28,720 nucleotides of DNA from the NCBI GenBank assembly GCA_949101405.1, contig CARYFM010000012.1, forward strand, positions 1-28,720, in the 5' to 3' direction. This document shows positions 5,737-10,965 of this stretch, one piece after another. The position numbers and the translations under genes were made by a program. How positions within the stretch are numbered: position 1 is the stretch's first letter; every line of letters begins with the position of its first letter. This DNA comes from an uncultured Candidatus Saccharibacteria bacterium (GTDB lineage Bacteria > Patescibacteriota > Saccharimonadia > Saccharimonadales > Saccharimonadaceae). The notes beneath the pieces were generated by a model, which saw only the letters and a list, made by a program, of their open reading frames with translations, made no database searches and was not told the origin of the DNA.

Positions 5737-7254
5737 ATGAAGAAGAAAATTTTGTTGGTAACAATGGTAACAATGTTGGGTCTGTCTGGATGTACTTCGG
5801 CGGGTAATCCACGAAAGCCTGAAGGCGCTGCTGCTGTTGAAAAGACACTTGTAGTAGCAGAATCAGAGGAAGAATCCCGTACTGCAGAGGAACGTAAGGC
5901 GCTCTGTTTAGAACAGGCAAGTTACGGTGACATCTTAGACCCGGAGTGGGAGGGTAAACCTTTAGCTCCGGCGACGATTATGGATGACTATCTAAGTGGT
6001 CGTCAAGAATACGTTGACCAATATTACACCATTGGGGAGAATGGTTGGATTTGGGCGATGGCTTATCTCGGAGATAACCATATTGATACACGTTGTTACT
6101 ATCCGAAAGCGACTTGTGCCAACGATTGGACTGCGGAAGATTTAGTGGAAGGCTACATTGAGCAGACTTTACCATGGACACAGCGGGATAATTGTTATAA
6201 TTATTTGTACTCCAGTGATTATAGGAATCGTTTTGAGATTTATGATGACTGGTTAGTGGTGGATAATATAAAAGTTTGTCCAGTTGGCTATGAAACTTTA
6301 GGTGTGGAACCGATGGAGGTACTTTATAAGTATCAGCACGGATGGTGGGACGGTACGATACCGATTTTCTCATGTGACGGTGGGACTGTAGTAAGTATTG
6401 ACAGTTGTGACGGTGTCTTGGACTACAGATACGAGACAATTAGCTATTCTGAAGAATACGACCCTATGCAACTGTCGCAAACTCCGTATCTGGATTTGCC
6501 GTCTTTTATGGCAACAGGAGTAGATGACAACTTTGTTGTGTCATATCTTGATAGCTATGACTATGAGCGTGAAGGAGAATGTTCGGGTAAGATTATTCGG
6601 GCGGAAGTAGAAGTATATGTTGACTTACCTAATGGTACGAGTGAAGGCTTTGAAGACTTGTTAGCATTACACTACGTTAACCCGGAAGTCGGTATGTATG
6701 TGGTGATGTCTGACCGAGTTGAGTTGTATCGTCGTGGAGTCTTGATGGAATCCTGGGACTGTGAAGTTTCTACGATACATCCAAGGTTAATCTACTATGA
6801 TGAGTGTGATGTGTTTGACGGTGAGGCTCATCTTCAGAGTTCGGATGAAAAAATTGTACGTTTATTGCCGAATGGTGAGGTAGAGATAGTGTTGGATGGT
6901 CTTACAGGCGATGTTTATGGTATTGGCGAATACAGTCTGATGAACTTATCACTAAAGGATGGTAAGTTAAGGGGCTATAGCCAACGTTGGGGAGTAGTTG
7001 ACATTGCTGACAATATTGCATCTGTGGATCACGTTTGGAATATTATGCTGATGACTGGTGAAGACGGCTTGTGTTACGCCTTTGAAACTAACGATTTTAT
7101 TGCGATGGAACGGCAGGTAGAAAAGGATGCTGAGAATGGAAAAGCGATTGAGCCTTCACTGACTGTGCATTGTCTTGGTGAAGAGTCATGGGAACGATAT
7201 TTGGGGCTATACCAAGCAGGATTATTGGAACTTTCGAATGGTGATGAACTGTAG
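5737..7254 (+). CDS. Secreted lipoprotein of unknown function
   Basis: The N-terminus MKKKILLVTMVTMLGLSGCTSAG is a classic lipoprotein signal peptide with an LSGC lipobox, so Cys19 should be lipidated and the protein displayed on the outer face of the membrane. The mature part of about 487 residues is acidic, rich in Tyr, Asp, Glu and Trp, and has further cysteines that may form disulfides. The C-terminal half has beta-strand-like repeats such as RLLPNGEVEIVLDGLTGDVYGIGEYSLMNLSLKDG, which could suggest a propeller-like or receptor-like fold, but no family is recognised. It is the only plus-strand gene within the nusG-rplK interval and is driven by a perfect consensus promoter. It ends at a duplicated bidirectional terminator shared with nusG. 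Confidence 0.88.
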   Translation: MKKKILLVTMVTMLGLSGCTSAGNPRKPEGAAAVEKTLVVAESEEESRTAEERKALCLEQASYGDILDPEWEGKPLAPATIMDDYLSGRQEYVDQYYTIGENGWIWAMAYLGDNHIDTRCYYPKATCANDWTAEDLVEGYIEQTLPWTQRDNCYNYLYSSDYRNRFEIYDDWLVVDNIKVCPVGYETLGVEPMEVLYKYQHGWWDGTIPIFSCDGGTVVSIDSCDGVLDYRYETISYSEEYDPMQLSQTPYLDLPSFMATGVDDNFVVSYLDSYDYEREGECSGKIIRAEVEVYVDLPNGTSEGFEDLLALHYVNPEVGMYVVMSDRVELYRRGVLMESWDCEVSTIHPRLIYYDECDVFDGEAHLQSSDEKIVRLLPNGEVEIVLDGLTGDVYGIGEYSLMNLSLKDGKLRGYSQRWGVVDIADNIASVDHVWNIMLMTGEDGLCYAFETNDFIAMERQVEKDAENGKAIEPSLTVHCLGEESWERYLGLYQAGLLELSNGDEL

Positions 7255-7293
7255 ATTTCTTGGCTATTTTGGCTGGTAAATTTTTTCGACTCG

Positions 7294-7367
7294 TTTGTTA
7301 ACAAAAAGGCGACCATGAAAGGTCGCCTTTTTGTTAACAAAAAGGCGACCATGAAAGGTCGCCTTTT
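7294..7367. repeat. Tandemly duplicated 36-bp bidirectional terminator
   Basis: A 36-base unit occurs twice in a row (7294-7329 and 7330-7365). Each contains AAAAAGGCGACC, a 6-base ATGAAA loop and GGTCGCCTTTT(T), a terminator that works in both directions. It lies between the convergent lipoprotein gene (stop at 7254) and nusG (stop at 7387). The junction also forms a 16-base palindrome centred on GTTAAC. Confidence 0.85.
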
Positions 7368-7386
7368 GAAATTTTATAAGTAATTT

Positions 7387-7932
7387 TTATAATTGTTTGA
7401 CTTGCAGGGCGTCGAGTTCGACTGGAGTTTCGCGACCAAACATTGATACCATGACTTTGAGTTTGCCTTTTTGAGTGTCAATCTCGGAAATTGTACCTTC
7501 GAAACCTTTGAATGGACCGTCGACGATGGAGACCACTTCGTTAATTTCGTAGTTGACGGAGTATTTTGGATCTTCTACGCCCATGCGTTTCTTGATTTTG
7601 GCGATTTCTTTTTCAGAAACTGGAGTTGGTTGGGTGCCATTACCAATGAAACCGGTAACGCCAGGAGTATTACGTACGATGTACCAAGTTTCATCAGAAA
7701 GGCTCATTTCAACTAGAACATAGCCTTGGAAAATTTTGCGGTCGACGACTTTGCGTTTACCATTTTTGATTTCGATGCGTTTTTCCTTTGGTACGATAGC
7801 GTCGAAAATTTTACCCTCAAATTCAGGGCTACCGACGCGTTGGTTAATGCTTTCGGCGACTTTGTCTTCATAACCGCTGTAAGTACTGATGGTGTACCAA
7901 GCGCGGGTGTCGTCATAACGGTTTACTGCCAT
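7387..7932 (-). CDS. nusG: Transcription termination/antitermination factor NusG
   Basis: NusG binds RNA polymerase and links it to Rho or to the ribosome. The 181 aa match the family. The NGN domain begins with RAWYTISTYSGYEDKVAESI. Its central part has YVLVEMSLSDETWYIVRNTPGVTGFIG. The C-terminal KOW domain shows VSIVDGPFKGFEGTISEIDTQKGKLKVMVSMFGRETPVEL. It follows secE by 18 bases with an AAGGAG ribosome binding site, the normal order. The usual next gene, rplK, is displaced by the inserted lipoprotein gene. Confidence 0.98.
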   Translation of the reverse strand: MAVNRYDDTRAWYTISTYSGYEDKVAESINQRVGSPEFEGKIFDAIVPKEKRIEIKNGKRKVVDRKIFQGYVLVEMSLSDETWYIVRNTPGVTGFIGNGTQPTPVSEKEIAKIKKRMGVEDPKYSVNYEINEVVSIVDGPFKGFEGTISEIDTQKGKLKVMVSMFGRETPVELDALQVKQL

Positions 7933-7950
7933 AATTTCTCCTTTTTGTGG

Positions 7951-8346
7951 TTAGTTAATGCCTAATAATAAATTAAAGATAAAGGTAAAGAGGGCGTCGA
8001 GAACGAGGATAAAGACCATGAAAATGGCACAGTAGATAAATACAGCGAGAGTCATTTTCCAGGTAAGTTTGCGGTTTGGCCAACGAACTTGGCGGATTTC
8101 GCGCCACGAATCGCGCAAATAGCGTCCGAAAGCGACAAATGGTCGCGCAAGGATGAAGACCTCCTTCAAAGGTTTTTCAGCGGTATCTTTTGGTGATTTT
8201 TTGCTTTTTTGATGCTTGGTTTTGGTTGGTTTGGTCTCAGTTGGCGCTGGTGCTGGACTGATTTTGGGAGTTTCTACAGTTTTTGGGTTGGAATTAGCGG
8301 TGATTTTGGTGATGTTGGTTTTGGATGTTTTTGGCTTGTTCGACAT
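7951..8346 (-). CDS. secE: Preprotein translocase subunit SecE with N-terminal extension
   Basis: SecE clamps the SecY channel in the membrane. The conserved part starts around residue 70 (FVAFGRYLRDSWREIRQVRWPNRK) and is followed by one transmembrane helix at about 97-122. At 131 aa it is about 60 residues longer than a minimal SecE. The extra N-terminus is Lys/Thr/Pro-rich, low-complexity and without membrane segments. An AAGGAG ribosome binding site lies just before the ATG. It is first in the secE-nusG unit, transcribed away from the tRNA-Gln gene. Confidence 0.95.
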   Translation of the reverse strand: MSNKPKTSKTNITKITANSNPKTVETPKISPAPAPTETKPTKTKHQKSKKSPKDTAEKPLKEVFILARPFVAFGRYLRDSWREIRQVRWPNRKLTWKMTLAVFIYCAIFMVFILVLDALFTFIFNLLLGIN

Positions 8347-8405
8347 AGTGCTCCTTTCCCTGACCTGGTGACTTTTTAGAGGTTTTGCTTTTTGGCATAC
8401 CTAAT

Positions 8406-8445
8406 AAAAAAAGTCTGTTACCAGACTGTCAATAGTATTGTAGCA
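8406..8445 (-). promoter_or_regulatory. secE promoter with hairpin and T run at the start of the leader
   Basis: An extended -10 element TGCTACAAT (8445-8437) lies upstream of secE with a weak -35. Immediately after it come AGTCTG (8427-8422), a 4-base loop, CAGACT (8417-8412) and seven T (8412-8406), the form of an intrinsic terminator placed at the very 5' end of the transcript. The TTGACA at 8433-8428 could alternatively be a -35 with a poor -10 (TTTTAT) downstream. Confidence 0.5.
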
Positions 8446-8488
8446 TGGAAAAGGCGTGTTGGGAAGAGTTTATTTTTGTAATATAGTG

Positions 8489-8497
8489 TGGTATAAT
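8489..8497 (+). promoter_or_regulatory. Extended -10 promoter of tRNA-Gln
   Basis: TGGTATAAT (8489-8497) on the plus strand, 84 bases before the mature tRNA. No good -35 element is visible. Confidence 0.65.
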
Positions 8498-8503
8498 GAG
8501 TTT

Positions 8504-8572
8504 GGGGAAATTTTGCTTCGCAAAATCTATCCCCTGCGTCGCTCCAGAAAAGAAAATCCATTTTCTTTTCTG
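8504..8572 (+). other. Two strong hairpins in the tRNA-Gln leader
   Basis: Hairpin 1: GGGG (8504-8507) and ATTTTGC (8510-8516) pair with GCAAAAT (8520-8526) and CCCC (8531-8534). Hairpin 2: CAGAAAAGAAAA (8545-8556) pairs perfectly over 12 bp with TTTTCTTTTCTG (8561-8572). Both lie between the promoter and the tRNA. The TATCCCC segment of hairpin 1 could also pair with the tRNA acceptor strand TGGGGAT. Confidence 0.65.
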
Positions 8573-8580
8573 TCACTCCT

Positions 8581-8655
8581 TGGGGATTCGCCAAGTGGTA
8601 AGGCACTGGGTTCTGGTCCCAGCATTCGGGGGTTCGAATCCCTCATCCCCAGCCA
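8581..8655 (+). tRNA. tRNA-Gln (anticodon CTG), CCA encoded
   Basis: A full cloverleaf is visible. The acceptor is TGGGGAT with ATCCCCA, and the D arm contains AGTGGTAAGGC. The anticodon stem is CTGGG/CCCAG around loop TTCTGGT (anticodon CTG, reading CAG). The T arm is GGGGG-TTCGAAT-CCCTC. Discriminator G is followed by an encoded CCA. Confidence 0.97.
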
Positions 8656-8700
8656 GGCTCTATGGAATAGCATTATTCTGTAGGGTCTGGTTTTGGTTTT
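8654..8700 (+). terminator. Intrinsic terminator of tRNA-Gln
   Basis: A 16-bp stem including several G-U pairs (8654-8669 with 8674-8689, loop GCAT) is followed by GTTTTGGTTTT. It overlaps the last two bases of the encoded CCA, so the gene is a monocistronic tRNA unit. Confidence 0.75.
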
Positions 8701-8716
8701 GATATATGGGATAAAA

Positions 8717-9376
8717 TTATCTTTTGTAATCTTCGACTTCGGAGATATGCTCGTCGCGAATGATTGTGGTGGGATTAACGCGGCTGGCGTTGAGTCTAGT
8801 ACGAATATCTAGGACTTGGTTGGGGGAAAATGGCGGGCGTGGGCTGACGATATTGTTTAGTGTGGAATTGAGTTCGGCTTGAGTGCAAACGTGGCAATTT
8901 GGCGGGAGGTTATCGATGACTTTGAGGGTGACATCACCGCCAAAGACGATAATGGAATAAAGTGGTACGATAGTGCCGAAAATACTGGCGATGGCGGCAA
9001 CGTGAGAGGCGTTTTGGCGCACAGGGCTATAGAATTGATGTTTGTTTTTGCCGTAAGCAGAAACTTGGGTCCAGTGGATGCGGTCACCATGGCCATAAAT
9101 CCAGCCGAGGTGACCTTTAGATTCGAAAACGAAGATTCCCCGTTCGTTGATAGCAAGGCAGTCGATTTGCAGAAGTTCAGCATCAGAAACGACGTAATTT
9201 TTGATGTGATTGGCGTTGGGCTTGGAATCTGGTTTAGGAAAATAACCGTCTACGATGATATTCTCCGGGTTGAAGATTTTTTGCAGACTAAAGACCAGAC
9301 GAGTTTCGGCAGGCGTAAGTTCTACTGGATAGGGTGAAGTCACCTCAGTGCCAGAAATTTTATAAGGCTCAGTCAT
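8717..9376 (-). CDS. NERD domain protein (nuclease-related)
   Basis: The centre of this 219-aa protein matches the NERD domain (nuclease-related domain, PD-(D/E)xK-like fold). ELLQIDCLAINERGIFVFESKGHLGWIYG at residues 67-95 supplies the D72 and E85-x-K87 pattern of metal-binding catalytic residues. WTQ near 102-104 fits the conserved downstream strand. The rest is not recognised and no helicase or kinase domain is attached. NERD proteins are thought to act in DNA processing, but their targets are mostly unknown. No ribosome binding site precedes the ATG; the promoter places the transcription start at or next to it. It is divergent from the racemase-like gene. Confidence 0.85.
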   Translation of the reverse strand: MTEPYKISGTEVTSPYPVELTPAETRLVFSLQKIFNPENIIVDGYFPKPDSKPNANHIKNYVVSDAELLQIDCLAINERGIFVFESKGHLGWIYGHGDRIHWTQVSAYGKNKHQFYSPVRQNASHVAAIASIFGTIVPLYSIIVFGGDVTLKVIDNLPPNCHVCTQAELNSTLNNIVSPRPPFSPNQVLDIRTRLNASRVNPTTIIRDEHISEVEDYKR

Positions 9377-9383
9377 ATCTTAT

Positions 9384-9412
9384 ATTAAAGCATAAGCGAA
9401 ATAGACATGCAA
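9384..9412 (-). promoter_or_regulatory. Promoter of the NERD gene, predicting a leaderless mRNA
   Basis: TTGCAT (9412-9407), a 17-base spacer and extended -10 TGC-TTTAAT (9389-9384) on the minus strand. The start codon ATG begins at 9376, only 8 bases after the -10, so transcription should start at or one base before the A of ATG. Confidence 0.65.
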
Positions 9413-9442
9413 GATTTTGGTTAGACGGTGGATTCTTAGTTA

Positions 9443-9471
9443 TTGGACGAAGTGTTCAATAAATCAATAAT
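9443..9471 (+). promoter_or_regulatory. Probable promoter of the racemase-like gene
   Basis: TTGGAC (9443-9448), a 17-base spacer and AATAAT (9466-9471) on the plus strand, giving a leader of about 60 bases that ends in a TAGGAGA ribosome binding site before the ATG at 9538. Confidence 0.55.
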
Positions 9472-9537
9472 TAATGCGACGGGAACATATGAAAAATAGT
9501 AAGATGGGAGTCGGAGGTAGAGAGTGATGTAGGAGAA

Positions 9538-10437
9538 ATGTTAAAGATAGTAGTTTTTGATAGTGGTTGGGGTGGTGAGTTGGTAGCAGACTTTTTGATG
9601 CGAGAGCTGACTACTGTAGAGGTAGTGCGGGTGATTGATTGGGTGCGGGCACCGTATTGCGGAAAAAGCGTTGAGGAAATTTATGAGTTAGTAGACTTGA
9701 ATTTGCAACGGTTTATTGGCAATGTGGATTTGATTGTATTGGGCGGTTATGCGGCGTCGTTGGCTTTGGGATATTTGCGGGAGAAATATCCACAGCAGAA
9801 ATTTGTCGGTATGAGCATTAACTATGATATGGTTTTGCGTTCACGGAATTTCCCGGGACAAGTGGTCTTATTGATGGATAGGCTGACGAGTGAATCGGAA
9901 TTGCGCCAAGAGCTACGTATGACCTTGCCATATTCTACTTTGATCATCCCAGATTGTACAGGTTGGGAAGAACTAATTAATGAGAATTTGATGACTGAAG
10001 AAATTTTGCGACGAGATTTGGGGAGTGATTTTATTTTGGCCATACCTCAGCGTCGACGTCAGAGAATGGATAGCGACGAATTGTCTTTTGATGATATTGC
10101 AACGCAAGTTATAGTAAAGAAACCTAAGATTTTTAATGAAAAAGAGCAAGCATTGAGAATGGCAATTGCAAAATTTTCGCAGGCTTCAAAGGCGGCAGTA
10201 GCGGATGAGCATCAGTTGGTTGAAAAAATGACAGACGAAATTTTGGAGACTGAACGTCGAGGTAATTGGCAACCAGATGTGATTCTGCTATTAAATACGC
10301 ATTTTTGGGAAATCAAATTGGAACTGGAAGAAATCTTTGGCTATAAAGTGCGTGTGTTGGATTTTCGAGAGAAACTTTTACATGATGTTTGTGCAGCTCT
10401 GAAGTTGCGGGGTGTGCATGGAAAGAGAGCGAAGTGA
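9538..10437 (+). CDS. Glutamate racemase-like protein lacking both catalytic cysteines
   Basis: The frame of the Asp/Glu racemase family is clear. FDSGWGG at residues 7-13 matches the FDSGVGG signature, RAPYCGKSVEEI at 37-48 matches the RxPYGxKSxEEI segment, and VLGGYAASLALGYLREKYP aligns with the first catalytic region. In true MurI enzymes this region is CNTAS; here the Cys position is within GGYAAS and has no Cys. The second catalytic Cys of GCTHYP is replaced by Asn253 in LLNTHFW. Both residues that remove and donate the proton are therefore missing. At 299 aa it is longer than typical MurI, with an extra helical, charged part near 170-240. It probably does not racemise glutamate by the usual mechanism. 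Its stop overlaps the start of the toxin-like gene (TGATG). Confidence 0.7.
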   Translation: MLKIVVFDSGWGGELVADFLMRELTTVEVVRVIDWVRAPYCGKSVEEIYELVDLNLQRFIGNVDLIVLGGYAASLALGYLREKYPQQKFVGMSINYDMVLRSRNFPGQVVLLMDRLTSESELRQELRMTLPYSTLIIPDCTGWEELINENLMTEEILRRDLGSDFILAIPQRRRQRMDSDELSFDDIATQVIVKKPKIFNEKEQALRMAIAKFSQASKAAVADEHQLVEKMTDEILETERRGNWQPDVILLLNTHFWEIKLELEEIFGYKVRVLDFREKLLHDVCAALKLRGVHGKRAK

Positions 10438-10832
10438 TGGAGATAAAAAGGTTTGAGGAATGGATTGAGGTGAAGAGTGATTTACATAAAATAGCTATAG
10501 TGCGTAGGATACGGGAGGGAGAAATTTGGTGGTGCGCATTAGGTGAAAATGTGGGAGTGGAGATTAATGGCAAAAGCAAGACTTTCGCAAGACCAGTATT
10601 GATATTGCGAAAGCTTGGGAGATACAGTTTTATGGGTGTACCATTAACCTCCAAATAACACGAAGGAAGTTGGTATGCTAAGTTCTATTTCAGGAATGTA
10701 GCTCAATATGTAGCTTTGGCGCAAGCAAGAGTAATAAGTGTGTTCAGGCTTTATAAGAAGATTGGCGAAGCTGATCGACAGGATATTTTCTTAGTTCGCG
10801 ATAAGTTTAGACAACTATATTGCGAGGAATAA
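10437..10832 (+). pseudogene. PemK/MazF-like toxin interrupted by one in-frame TAA
   Basis: From ATG 10437 the frame reads a PemK/MazF-like N-terminal half: REGEIWWCALGENVGVEINGK, then FARPVLILRKLG and FMGVPLTSK. A TAA follows at 10656-10658 (74 codons). The same frame then continues HEGSWYAKFYFRNV, YVALAQARVISVFRLYKKIGEAD and LVRDKFRQLYCEE to a final TAA at 10830-10832, exactly the C-terminal half expected for the family. The total is 132 codons with no frameshift, so a single nonsense change splits an otherwise intact gene. MazF/PemK proteins are mRNA-cutting toxins. No antitoxin gene is adjacent; the partner upstream is the racemase-like gene, whose stop overlaps this start. Confidence 0.8.
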
Positions 10833-10885
10833 AAATATCCCTCAGTTTTGCAACTGAGGTGGGCGGGACATTCCCGAAAATTTAT
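10830..10885 (-). ncRNA. Candidate small RNA of about 55 nt
   Basis: A near-consensus minus-strand promoter (10892-10920) would start transcription near 10885. The RNA would contain CGGGA-ATG-TCCCG (10876-10864), then a CCCACCTC linker whose CCTC begins the next stem, then CCTCAGTT-GCAA-AACTGAGG (10859-10840). ATATTTTT completes an intrinsic terminator. No open reading frame fits inside. Its 3' end reaches the last codon of the toxin-like gene on the opposite strand. It resembles no RNA family I recognise. Confidence 0.55.
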
Positions 10886-10891
10886 ATCTCT

Positions 10892-10920
10892 ATTATACCG
10901 CAGCGTATTTTAAAAGTCAA
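10892..10920 (-). promoter_or_regulatory. Promoter of the candidate small RNA
   Basis: TTGACT (10920-10915), a 17-base spacer and TATAAT (10897-10892) on the minus strand. It lies beyond the LCP terminator and points away from every annotated gene on that strand. Confidence 0.75.
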
Positions 10921-10921
10921 T

Positions 10922-10950
10922 AAAATTTCCCCTATTTTAGGGGAAATTTT
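10922..10950 (-). terminator. Intrinsic terminator of the LCP gene
   Basis: AAAATTTCCCCT (10922-10933), a 5-base loop and AGGGGAAATTTT (10939-10950) form a 12-bp stem ending in TTTT on either strand, 16 bases past the LCP stop codon. Confidence 0.8.
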
Positions 10951-10965
10951 GCCGTGATTGATGTT

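Noticed and set aside
5978..6439. 153-codon open frame opposite the lipoprotein gene
   Set aside because: The His/Ser/Tyr-rich translation has no domain and lies wholly inside a well-supported gene.
8294..8398. 34-codon frame (MPKSKTSKKSPGQGKEH) overlapping the secE start
   Set aside because: Rich in Lys only because it reads the A-rich leader and secE start in another frame; weak binding site and not similar to L33, which often precedes secE.
10389..10436. Upstream start for the toxin frame (MCSSEVAGCAWKESEV)
   Set aside because: This part lies within the racemase-like gene and lacks a binding site; the ATG at 10437 in the TGATG overlap fits the family start better.
10656..10658. Stop codon recoding in the toxin gene
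   Set aside because: The codon is TAA, not the TGA that is reassigned in some Patescibacteria, and TAA and TGA both end other genes in the window.
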